The notes under the pieces: model-generated
The model's input: the letters and a program-made list of their open reading frames with translations, nothing else
Database searches by the model: none
What the model was told of the DNA's origin: nothing
Made by a program: the position numbers and the translations under genes
NCBI GenBank assembly: GCA_037349105.1
Contig: JAYJMM010000035.1
Span: 682,001-746,000, forward strand
Reading direction: 5' to 3'
DNA: 64,000 bases
Origin: Limnomonas spitsbergensis
Lineage: Eukaryota; Chlorophyta; Chlorophyceae; Chlamydomonadales
Shown: piece by piece, positions 47,000 to 58,500 of the stretch
Layout of the letters: every line of letters begins with the position of its first letter
How positions within the stretch are numbered: position 1 is the stretch's first letter

Positions 47000-49450
47000 T
47001 AATCCTGTTGAATGAAGCCTGTTCAAGTTCTCTATGTCCCGGTGATCAAGCCTACATGGTCAGCGACCCCTGCCATGCGACCCTGGTTGGGAATTGGCCT
47101 GTGATATGGCCTGCCATTGGCTTGCGATTGAGCTTACAACTAGCCAGCGTCATGGCCTGCTATGCTGCGATTGGGCCTGTGACATGGCATGTTCTTGCGC
47201 TGCGATTCAGCCGGTAATTGAACCATGTCATGGCATTGGCTTGCAATTGGGCATCGCGGCCATGCCTGTAAATTCGCCTGTTATCCTGTTGGCTGAAGCA
47301 TGATGTTATATTTCTTGATTTCATGTGACCAAGCATGCAGGGTCAGCTGCACTTGCCCCGCGACGCTGGTTTGGAATTGGCTTGCAATGAGCATCTTAAT
47401 ATAATCTGTGTTCCTCTTTGCATCGTACAATTTTCGTTTAATTCACTTATTGATGCCCAGGTTATCCTTCTTTCTTCCTTCGCATTTCTTTTGTCTTCTC
47501 TCCTGTTTTTTTTCTCCAGCTTTTCCTTTATTACCTCTGTTCACTGATTCTGAAAAGATACTCATCAAAGGTTCGATACGACTGGTACTATAGTGGTTGG
47601 CCAAACATGAGTCATACTTATGGCCATGGAATTGTTGCGTCTCAGTCACAGGGGGGCTGAGAATACGAGCTGTGTCCTCGACACATCCAGGGCATTGGAA
47701 GTGCATCTCCAATGACGACTACGACATGGGCAAAGCCTTGCTCCTCGAGCACTCACGCTCATACCCAACTGAACATCTCCTACTCTCACCTCACTACCAC
47801 CATAAACACTGAATGCCTGAACGCCAGTTGACGGTCTCAAGTTGACTTGACCTTTGGCCTTGGATCAACCAGTAATATTTCCTCTTTACGGTAATGACAA
47901 GAACCCTGTGCAGTTTGGAACCCAATCTTCAAGTCCGCCTTGAATGCGACGGCACATGCTTCTGGGTTTGGGCAGTATGCTTGAGCCGCCGGAGGCGGCC
48001 ATGTTTGTCACATTATTTGTGGATTTCTGAATGCACGTGTAAAATCGTTTAGACCTTATCTCATGATAATACAGGCCAACGTGTAGATATGTGAACCCAC
48101 CAGGGTTACCCAGTGCTAATAATATCTCGGCGTTCCAGAAACATCGGGCTGACTGACGGACACGGGGTGTAGGGGTGACTCTGGAGGCTTCGTCGACCCA
48201 CAACCTTTGGACGCCCGGGGGCTCTGCCGAAAAAGCATACTTCAAAGAACTATTACCTAAAATTTAAATCGGTGCCCAGTGCTGCTATGTTATTGTTGTG
48301 TCCATGAGTTAGAGGATAGTGTATGTCACGATGTGAGCATATTTGGAAGGTGTAAGACCTTGGTGCGTGCCAACACGGGTGTTGTTGTAGGATTGTGCCC
48401 CGAATGCCGTCTCGGAAGCTATGTGGGGCAAGATAATAATTAGTAAATAAACAAACGTTACGCCATGAGGGGCAACATACATAGCGCTGACATACGGGGA
48501 CCAACCACCATCACAACAAATTTGCGCCAACAATTGTTTTTCCGATGCTTCAAACGTTTACCTTTCGAAATGATGAGTGGTAAACTTCTGCATGCATGCT
48601 ATAGAAATATAAGCCGCGAGCTATTTTAATTAATTATTAGCCGACGTGGCTAAGCTTTATTATTTCAACAAGGCCCTGGGGTGTCATGCCATGTGGGGAG
48701 CGAAGGCTAGCGACGCCTATGAATCTTCACAATTATGGTCATGAGCAGTTCACATTCAACCTCTTGCTTCTTCGAAGTTCGGGCACTGGTCTAGTACTAG
48801 ATTAAAGAGCCCATTTTTCGACCCGTACAAACCGACAGGCAACCGACCAGGCGTCACAGGTGCCAAATCGTCGCCACAGCCTCGCAGGAATGTTTTAGCC
48901 TTTCCATCGCAGGTTTAATGGGCTGCTTCTAACCCTCGTAACTGATTGGGTGGAACAGCGAAAGAAAACAGTGAGTCAGCGAGTCAGAAAGACCCTGCCA
49001 GGTCGGCGAGGTCGGTTACCGCTGACAGCTGAGTTCAAATGTTCACACGTTCACACGTCTCCAGTGTCGGAACGCAAGGAATCAGAAGTCGCCATCGTCG
49101 TCGCAATCGGGCGTTGCTGTCGAAGTTGCGGGAAATTTAAATCAGTACCAACGTCGTCGTAATCGAGCGTTGCCGTCGATGTTGCGGGAATTTTAAATCA
49201 GTATGAAATTTCCCGCCACACGAAGCGCATAAAGGCCAGCTATTCCTCCCAGGAATCAAGAAGTGCTGCTTAAGCGCAACTCAATACCGTCTGTTACCCA
49301 GTCCTCCGTGCTTCCCCGTCTGTTCCCCTGTCCTCGTCCCCAATCCTCCGTCTTTCCTCAGTCATCCCATCCTCCGTCTTTCCCCAGTCATCCCATCCCC
49401 GTCATCCCATCCCATCCCCCACAATGCTATTCCCCCGTCGTCGCGGAGAC
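47000..49450. other. Long stretch without a convincing gene
   Basis: 47,040-47,260 contains degenerate repeats of TTGCGATTGGGCCTGTGACATGGC. 47.3-48.9 kb has only short frames. 49,093-49,203 is a two-copy ~56-bp direct repeat (GTTGCGGGAAATTTAAATCA). 49,310-49,430 is a C-rich CCCCGTC/CATCCCATCC repeat. Nothing is recognisable as an RNA gene. Confidence 0.4.
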
Positions 49451-49545
49451 GCGGACACGCCAACCCTGTCCTATAAGAGTCATATATTGAGAGCCAAGGT
49501 CCCATTCAGGCCTCTAAAGATACCACAGGTGCCCAGGGGGTTGAC

Positions 49546-50452
49546 ATGCAGGCTAATGTTCTGACCAAATCCCTTGACGCAGTTAATTGTTTTTTTAAAT
49601 CTGTTATTAAGCGCATGTACTCGCCTACGAAACCATTTGCAGCAGTTGCCCTCGATATTAATTTGATTTTGAAATCCCCTGACCAGGCTGCTGCTTTAAC
49701 GGCGATCGCTGCCGCATCGAAAGACCCCGCTTTACCGAGGCTCTACAGAATCCAGGGTCCTGGTGGCACTGGAGAATCGTTTTTCATCAAAACTTTAATC
49801 GGAGCCTTGACGACAGCGAATCAAAAGGTTATACTTTGTGCCTCCACTGCCAAGGCTGCCTCTATCTGGGTTAGGCAACAATGCAACCACCTCCCATAGT
49901 GCTTTTGGTTTTACAGGGTCAGATTATGACTACCTCACATCTGTCCCCCTATCCATCTTCATAAAACTAGCTGATGTCATCATAGTTGACGAGGTGGGAA
50001 TGCTGCAAGCTGAAATGCTTCACAAAATCCATAACCGCTGCCTTGAATGTTGTGCTGAGTCATCCCCCTCCCTCCCCTTTGGTGGCAAACTTGTTATCCT
50101 CACAGGTGACATCCATCAGCTGCCAGCAGTTTGTAAGAAGTGTCGTGACGTACATGCATGTCCGCATCAGCCAACGAAGTGGTTGATGTGGCGCATGTTT
50201 AATCTGTTCACCTTCACTGCAAACCACAGGCAGTCTGACCCCTCCCAGGCCCCCTTTGTCTCCCTGTTAAACTTCCTTCGCTTAAATGCCCCAACTGCTG
50301 TTGATCTGGCCTCTTCGCCCTTTCAAATCCTGCATGACAGGATCCTCCCTGAAGGTGAAATCCCTGACATTGGGCGTGATGATGTGATTATAGCCCCCAC
50401 CAATGAACTTGTTGATTCGTACAATGACACCTGTCGCACCATAAAGCAGTAA
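49546..50452 (+). pseudogene. PIF1-like helicase fragment, frameshifted and truncated
   Basis: The first frame (49,546-49,899, open from about 49,465) has the helicase P-loop as GPGGTGESFF, with Glu where the catalytic Lys of GPGGTGKS is expected, then VILCASTAKAAS. A one-base shift near 49,870 continues with NNATTSHSAFGF, the DE-box DVIIVDEVGML, GGKLVILTGDIHQLPAV (motif III, GDxxQLPPV-like) and TANHRQSDP. The frame ends CRTIKQ-stop, and those last residues come from a direct repeat also found at 51.3 kb. C-terminal helicase motifs are missing. It derives from a PIF1-family helicase, such as that of a Helitron or a host gene. The Lys-to-Glu change, frameshift and truncation make it inactive as read. 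Confidence 0.75.
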
Positions 50453-51562
50453 TCGTGCCAAAATGGTGTAAGCTGTCCTTACTGCCTTAGAGAGGCTCAA
50501 ACTACTCACAACTAAGGTTCAACACCTGTACATACGTGCCTCTTGTACTACACTGCTGAGGTACAAGGGCTGTAAAGGGGTAACTTGGTACAGCGTACCG
50601 TATAAGGGCTAAGGCTGGTGTAAGGCTGGCCTGCCCGGGCGCCCCTAGCTGTGGGTACCGCCCCTACTTTACTCGCGATAGTTGCTTCGGGTCCGTGGTG
50701 GACTTCTTCCCCACTGAGTGGCGGACACCTACGGGCGGACTCAGCGTCTACACGCTGGCCGCGAATGCGCGGCGCGTTAAGCTGTGGCTGGAACTTCTAG
50801 ATGACAGGCGTGGAGCTGGTCGCTTGTAGAGCTGAGACTAATGGCCTGTCGGGTCGCGAACCCTGCAGGTCGCTATGAGTCACTTACCGCGTATAGCGGG
50901 CGAAGACGTAGCCGTAGACTGCGGACGACGTAGTCCTAGGTAGGGCAGGTCTTCGGGTTAGGAGTTCTCGGGCTTGCTAGATGGCGGGGTCGCTGTTCTA
51001 GACTTGACTGGCTTAGTGGTACTGGCTTTGATGCACTTCACTGGGTAGGTCTCCGAGATCTAGCCGGTGCTGGTTACAAATAGAGGCCTGTCCACTTAAA
51101 AGGAACGAAGTGAACGTCAAGCGTGCAAGCCGGGATTCAAAGGTCCCGGCAAGCCCTATGCACTGAGTACGGGAAACCCTGCCTCAGACCTTCCCGAAAG
51201 TGGGAAGCTGGGCTCCTAACCCTAAAAAGGGGCTCCGCAGGGAAGCTGCGGAGTCTACGGGGACGCGTCAGCGGTCCCTACGGTTTTGGCACGTATACTG
51301 CATTATACCGTGACAGCTGTCGCACCATAAAGCAGTAATCGTGCCAAAATGGTGTAAGCTGTCCTTACTGCCTTAGAGAGGCTCAAACTACTCACAACTA
51401 AGGTTCAACACCTGTACATACGTGCCTCTTGTACTACACTGCTGAGGTACAAGGGCTGTAAAGGGGTAACTTGGTACAGCGTACCGTATAAGGGCTAAGG
51501 CTGGTGTAAGGCTGGCCTGCCCGGGCGCCCCTAGCTGTGGGTACCGCCCCTACTTTACTCGC
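50428..51562 (+). mobile_element. Small element with ~245-bp direct terminal repeats (LTR-like), ~640-bp interior
   Basis: 50,428-50,672 and 51,311-51,562 are almost identical, starting TGTCGCACCATAAAGCAGTA and ending GGTACCGCCCCTACTTTACT. The interior (50,673-51,310) is GC-rich and non-coding, with several short hairpins (GTGCAAGCCGGGATTC...GGTCCCGGCAAGCCC; GGGGCTCCGCAG...CTGCGGAGTC). The arrangement fits a terminal-repeat retrotransposon in miniature or a 1.3-copy 883-bp tandem duplication. No clear target duplication, primer-binding site or polypurine tract was found. It interrupts the helicase fragment upstream. Confidence 0.6.
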
Positions 51563-52520
51563 CCCCCGCTCCTCACGAAACGCACACTGGGCGTGCGTGG
51601 GGAGCCGGACTAGGGGTGGTACTGAAACTTGAGATAGGAAAAATTATGTACACTCAGAACTGGTCAGTTCCCTAACACGGAACCCTCCTAAACACCTGAC
51701 TGCAATCCAACCAGTCGGTTGGAACAAAAGAAATCCACTGGAGAAAATCCACTGCAGGAAATTAACGCAAGGAAATTCACCAAAGAATACACACTGAAAC
51801 CCGTGGCGAACCCTAGGTCCAACCAAGGTACCGAAAACTCGATTCAGGCCTCTGGGTTCCCGGTCTCTTTCTGGCCTGATCAGGGCATACAGAATCCGGT
51901 ACCTTCACCATTGTCATGCTTGTTTGGAAGTCAAGAAAGGGTCAGAACCCCTGAAAAATCATTAGAACTACGGGAAGCCAGCGGCCATCAGAACCCATCA
52001 GAAAGCAGAACGCATCGGAAACCATTTGAAACCAGAATTCCACAGAAACCATCAGAAATCAGAACGCATCGGAAACCCTCAGAATCCAGAAGTCAGAAAT
52101 TATCAGATATCAGTACGCATCAGAAACCATCAGAAATTGTCAGAATTCCCCAGAAATCAGAACGCATTGGAAACCGTCAGAAACCAGAATTCCACAGAAA
52201 CGATCAGAAATCAGAAATTATCAGACATCAGAACGCATCAGAAACCATCAGCAATCTACAGCGAGTCGCATGAGAATGAACCGAATCTTCAGCGGGGCTG
52301 ATCCGGGCCTACAGACTTCTCCTGCTATTCAACCCTGAGCTCTTCATAGGAACACGGAAACCCGCTGCTCTCGCCCCACTGCACCGTTGACACCTGGCCC
52401 TAAGCTACAGGAGACGTGTGCAGTAGCAGCGGTGCTTCTCCCAACCCGCCTCTACAGGTGGTTGGCCCTGTGGCGGTTCTATGGCTATTGTCCCTCCCTG
52501 TCCCCCTTGGCTGTCTGTCC
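51563..52520 (-). other. 3' flank of the gypsy element, possible LTR
   Basis: Downstream of the polyprotein stop (minus strand), a purine tract AAGGGGGACAGGGAGGGACA lies at about 52,488-52,508, a plausible polypurine tract. Beyond it the sequence should be the 3' LTR. Its boundaries cannot be set because the partner LTR lies outside the window. It includes a degenerate CAGAAACCATCAGAAATCAG tandem repeat (51,990-52,260); an open frame across that repeat is judged accidental. Confidence 0.35.
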
Positions 52521-55500
52521 CTAGGCAGCTGTCTCCTCCTCTGCTCTGGCTGCGTCGGTGGCCGCTTTGGCCCTGCGCTGAACTGCCCTGGGGGTGACGT
52601 TGGCTTCTCCTCTGCCCGTTGTGTATGAAATGTCATACAGCCCGTTGGGCATGGGCCTGGCGATGCCCCGCTCCATCTGTTTAGTGGCCGGATTGGTGGC
52701 TATGACCTCCACCTCTGGCTTGTCCATGGCTCCTGTCTCCTGGGCTGCTCTGGCGGCTGCCCTGGTTGCCCGGGGCGCTGTCTCCTCGTGATGGGCTGGT
52801 ATGTTCGGTACTGCTGCTGCGGCCGGGCCCGTCCCGCTGGTCCTGGGTGCTGGCTCGCACCTGGGGCACATCCAATCGCCCTCGGGGATGGCGTAGAGCG
52901 CTGGCGCGAGGCAATCCATGTGCCAGCCGGTGTTGCATGCGTCGCACAGGAGCATGACGTCCCCCCGGTCGGGTAGGCGGCAGACTTCGCAGGACAGGCT
53001 GACGTTGGGCCTGGAGGTGCTGAAATCCACCCTGCCTTTCAGGTTGGGGAGGTGGCATGGGGAGCAGTTGACTGCGTTCTCTGTTATGGTCAAGCCATCG
53101 GCGCCCTCCAGCACCAACGCCCCCGTCTCCCCCAGCCTCTGCACCCGCAGGATTTCTGGCCTGGCCTTGGGGTCGAGGCTGCGTCGCTCTGAAGCGTACC
53201 GGACGTACACGTAGTCCCCAACGGCGAATCGCCTGACCTGGGGCACATATCCTCCTCCGCGGATCCTGGCGTAGCGCAACTTGTCCCGGTGCTGTGCGAT
53301 CTTGAGGTGCTCCCCCGCGACCGGGAGGGCCTCCTTGATCCTGGCTACCCTGGCGAGGAGCAGGTCTGCGGCTTCCTCCGCTGTAGCCACTCGCGCTGTG
53401 CTCCACAGGTCTGCCCCGACCTTGGAGGGGAACACTGGCTTCTGACCGTACAGGACCTCGTAGGGGGCCATGCGTGTAGCCTGCTGAGGCGAGCATCGGA
53501 ACCCCAGCGCTACCCATGGGACCATCCTGTCCCACGAGTCGTCGCTGCTCCCTTCCCCGCAGCACTTGCGCAGGCCCGCCTTGAGGGTCTGGACCGCCCG
53601 TTCGGATAGCCCATCCGCCTGGGGATGGTTGGCAGAGGTGGTGCGATGGTCAATGAAGCAGTCTAGTAACATGTCTTGGAACTCTCCCTGGAACTCTGTC
53701 CCCTGATCGGTGACCACCTCTGCGCATCCCCCAAACCGTGCGACCACGTTTTGGAAGAACGCCAAGGCCGTCACGTCAGACGCCTTGCTGGGGATGGGGA
53801 TAAGCTCCACCCACTTGGAGTAGTGTTCAACACACACCATGACGTACCGGTTGCCCCTAGGCGTGGTAGTGAACGGCCCGCACAGGTCCACACCCCAGCG
53901 GAAAAATAAACCCTCAATAGGGAGTGGGTGCAGGTCTGGCTGCGTGTGATTGAACGTGGACGCCCTTGCCCTGTCGCACACCCCGCACTCCTGGACAGCC
54001 TTCCTGACTGCTGCCCTAAGCCCTCTCCACCAGTGCTGCTGCATGATCATGAAGGCCGTGCGGTGGCTGCCGAAGTGACCGGTGCTAGCGTGAGCTTCCC
54101 TGATGACTGCCTGTCTGTCCTCGGGGCTGGGAACTACACACCGCCGCCCGTCTGGCATCACTCTTATCAGCACGCCCCCTCTCTCTGGTTCCCACTGGAA
54201 AGGTGCGGCTCTACGCTGCACCCTGGCCTGTTCCCCTGCCTCTGCCCCTGCGGGGTGCCTTTTTGATTGCAGGTAGCGCAGGACTGGCACGTCTGTCCAT
54301 ACGTCCACCCCTGCGGCAGGTCCTGCAGCGCACCCTGGAGGGTCTACGACCGCCCCTGCCCCGTCGTCTGCACCCTGGACAGGCTCTGGTTCCGGGTCAG
54401 GCTGCCCACCTGGTTCCTGAGCGGCATCCGCCCAGTCTGCTGCCGCTGACTCCCCCAAGCACTGCCGATACGTTGCCGCTGCCTCGCCCTCGCCGGAGCA
54501 TGCAGTGCCTGCACTGGCTAGGGCGCAATGTGTGGACGTCAGGGTCATGCCGATAGCCAGGTCGCTGTCCGGGCCTGGTAACCCAGCCCTGCGGGCCAGC
54601 TCCCTAGGGATGATCTTGGCCGCCTCGAGGGCTATGGTGAACCAAGCCTCGAGAGCCCAAGCATCCATGCACCTGCCCAAGGCGGCCCTCCTATCGCCCT
54701 CAGGAAAGTCGGGGCGGGGCAAAGTGGACCCCACTGCGTACCCCATGGCCCTCTCCCTTTCGTTGGCATTGGGTTCCTGCAGGCCCCCCATGGGCCTGAA
54801 CACCATGCCGATCTGCCCGTTCCGGAAAGCGTAGGATGCGGGGGTGGCCATGAGGCAGGGCAGCGCCCTCCTAGGTTGCCCAGATACATTGATACGGTAC
54901 CCGCCGTTATCGGGGCAGGCCACGACCTGCGCCCTACTGCCCTCGTCCAGAATGTCATCCACAATACCGTCGTGCGGCCTATGCGATGCCTGGATAACAA
55001 ACTCAATGTCTGCGGCTGGTGCTAGGTTGCCCCAGTAGTTGCGCGTGCGGTGGGCATAGGATCCCACCTGCGCTGCATCAAACAGGGAAGGCCTACCCAG
55101 CAACCGGCACACTTCGCCGAAAGCCTCTACGCTAGCCTTCTCGCTACGCTGGTTTAGCTGCATAGCGACATTTTCGATCAAGTACGCTGGCGGCCTGGCC
55201 CTTTGCAGGACCTGCAAGGAGCCTAGCAGCCTGATAAGCGGGAAGAAAGACTTGCTCCTGTCCCCCTCGAGCCCCTTGCCCTTGCCTGCAGCCGACAAGT
55301 CGTGACACTCCCATCCTGCTACCAGAAACCACTGGCGGCCCTGCTGTGCCCCAGCCTCTATGAAGTGCTGGGCAGTAATGGAGTACACGTCCTGGGGCAA
55401 TGCCCTGAACGCCCCCTCGACGGCTGGCGCTGGGAGCAATAGCGGGTATTGCTTGTGCAGCTGCACCAGTCTTCCCCCCGCGATCTCCCGCATGGAGGCA

Positions 55501-58500
55501 CTGGTATCGGCGTACAGATACTGCGTGACCGGGATGCCTGCCCTAAGCACCATCTCAAGTCCAGAGCACATACCTCCGAAGGGCTCGAACAGGACCACTC
55601 CCTCTCGCTCCAGGGCGTACACCGCCTCTGTTGGTAGGCATGCCGTATCCACCCCTGCATGGAGGTGGGCCGGGGTCGAGCGGGGCAGGTCGGTCAGCAC
55701 ATTGCTGATCAAGGTCCTGGCCCTGGCCCTGCTATTGAAAACTCTTTCTGCAGCGCTGGCAGGCTGTGCCTGCTCATCGTCCTCATCCTTTGCGCTGGAG
55801 ATAGCCTGGCCGCACGGGGCCACTGTACAAGCCGTCTCGGCAGCCCGCAGGCGGCGCACGCTTCGCCTGCCCTCCTGTGCTAGGCGAACCACCTGATCTG
55901 CGTGCCACTGGTTTACCCTGCCTAGGCCTGTGAGCATAGCGACCTGTGGTCCGCAGGTGGTCTCACTAGGGGTGTGTGGCTCAGGGGTGACATCGTCTAG
56001 CCGTGCCCCTGTGCGGTCATCGGATGATGGGAGGGGTGACCTGGACGGGATATCTGCGTTCTGGTGGCAGGCCCCTGACCGGTGGACAATGGTAATGTCA
56101 AGCTCCTGCAGCATGAGTGCCCAGCGTGCGTGCTGCCCCACTAAGGCCTGGTTATCCATGAGATATGTGAGGGGTTCGTGGTCCGTGACCAAATGCACCT
56201 TGCACCCAAAGAGCATATGGCGGTACGTCCGAGCAGCGTACACAGCCGCGAGCATTTCCCCCTGAAACGACGAGTAGTTCTTTTCGCTTTTGTTCAGGGA
56301 ACGGGAAGTGCAGGCGACCATGTACTCCCTGCCGCTGTCGTCACACTGCCCTAGCACCGCCCCTATACCCTGCTTAGAGAAGTCGGTGTACAACAGGAAT
56401 GGCCGTGGCGGCCCCTTGCCGTCTGGACCCGTTCCGCTGTAGTCAGGTCTGCGCAGCACCCTGCCTCCCTCGCACATCTCAGTTTTGATCAGCTGAAACG
56501 CCTGGGCCTGTTCGGGCCCCCACACAAACGGGACCCCCTTGACCAGCAGTGCGTTGATGCATGCGGCCTTTCGAGAGAAATCCGGGATGTAGCACCGGTA
56601 GAAATTCAGGAATCCCATGACCTCCTGAATGTTCTTGACCGATGCGGGTTCGGGCAGAGCCATGACGGCCGCTATTTTGGCTGCGTGCGGTGTGAGGCCT
56701 TGGGCCGAGACGTTGTGGCCGAGGTACTCTACCGTGGCACACCCAAACAGGGACTTGTCAGGATGCGCGCGTAGGCCTACTGTGTGGAGCATGTCTAGCA
56801 TGAGCTCTACATGCCTGATGTGATCTGCAGGCGTGTCACTATACACCAGCAGGTCGTCAATGAATGCCACACAGAAGGAGCTCAGGCCGGCCCTGGCTAT
56901 CTCTTCCTCCATCATACGCTGGAAGAAGGGAGGCCCGTTGCGCAGCCCAAAGTTCAACTTAGTGTACATCCAGAGTTCTGGGCCCATCCAGAAAGCCGTC
57001 TTGGGCTGGTCCTCGGCCTTGATCGGGATCTGCATGAACCCTGACCTCAGATCCACCTTGCTAAATACTTTAGCTGTGCCCAGGTTCTGAAAGATAGTTT
57101 CCATCCTGGGGATGGCAAACTCCTGCTTGGCTGTGCGGAGGTTCATTCTCCTCATGTCGTGCGCAATGCGGTGATCTGACCACTCGCCAGTCTCGGCACA
57201 CTTCTTGGCCGCTACGACTGAGTTGGCCGCAAACTTGATGGGCCCTCCCTGGGGGACCCTGACAATAATGCCTGCCTCTATCATGGGCTGGCACTTCTCT
57301 TTGAAAATGGCTGCTTTAGGGGGTGGCATGTCCCTTGCTTTCTGAAAGCATGAGCTGTGCTCGTCCTCTAGGGCCAGCGTAAACTCACCCTGCGCACCGC
57401 AGTAGCCTGGCAGTTCCAGCATGGAGTAGGCGAACGCCCCTTGGCGGTCCCGCAGGCTCTGCTCCAGCTGCTCCTGCTGCTCCCCGGAGAAGTCGGGGTG
57501 CTTCCCGAGCAGCCACCCCTCTGCAGTTTTGACGTACTCTGAGGGCGCATGCACCACTCCTCCGGGCTGGAACATGTCTATGACTCCTCCTGCCAGCGGT
57601 TCCCCTGTCCCTGCCTGTGACCCTGCGCTGGACGTGCCCTGATCCCAGGTGCGTTGCGGACGGGGGGGCCGAGGGGCGGGCATATCCACTGGGGGTCGCA
57701 GCCAACCAGGCTCCAGCTTGGCGGCTGCCTCCCTGCTGCTGACGAATGCTCCTTGTCCGGCAGTGAATCCCCCTCCTCGCACGCCCCTTCCGCTGGCCTG
57801 TGCCCCGGGGAGGCAGGAGAGCAGGAGCCACACCAATGCCAGATGGCATAGGCAAGCCAGAAGGCCTCTGAAAGCCGTGCAGGGGAGGAGACCCCTGCAG
57901 CCCGGGTGCTGCCTGGGGCAGGGCTGTGGACCTGCAGGCGCTGGCGGCGATGGCACGGCTGGCGGGCCCCGGTCCCCTGGTCCCTCCTGCCAGGAGATTT
58001 CCAGCTCCACCTGACTGATCCTGGCGGGCGGCGATGGGCACCCTGTGCTATTACTGGCGTCTCTTGCCACTGCTTTCCTGCGTCGTTGGCGCGCGCGGGT
58101 CCTGGCGTTCCTTGCCCTTCGCGCTGCTGCTGCTCTGACCTTGGAGGTGTCCGCTGGTCTGGTGTCGCCCTTGCTGGAGGGGGTCTGATGTCTCTCTGCC
58201 GCTGTTGGACCTGCGCAGCCTGTATCGGGTCTGTAAGCGCGTTCCGGGCTGACAGACTGGGTTCTGGCGTTGTCGCTGCTCCTGGCTGCGCTGCGCGGCT
58301 GTCGGTCCAGCTGGTGGGGCTGGAGCATTGTTCGCTGGATGGCCTGGTAGTTCCATAGGCTGGTTCTCTCCGGAACCCCCCATTCCACCGGCCAGTTGTC
58401 CAATGGCTCGCCTGCCTCTGGCCACCGCCCCTCGTCATGGGCCTTGATGAGTTCTGCCCCAATGGTCAGGATCTGGGCGTACTGGACTGCGTGCATGGAC

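Noticed and set aside
50428..51562. Hammerhead ribozyme, retrozyme or group I intron
   Set aside because: No CTGANGA...GAAA hammerhead core was found; GAGACTAA and GTAGTCC resemble group I R/S elements, but P and Q are not in the right place. Left for a covariance-model scan.
51719..52273. 184-codon plus-strand protein rich in Ser, Glu, Lys and Arg
   Set aside because: The second half is a CAGAAACCATCAGAA tandem repeat and the position fits the 3' flank or LTR of the gypsy element.
54600..55600. Bacterial restriction-modification methyltransferase or contamination
   Set aside because: The domain is in frame between RNase H and integrase of a gypsy polyprotein and its motifs look DNMT3-like, so it is part of the element.
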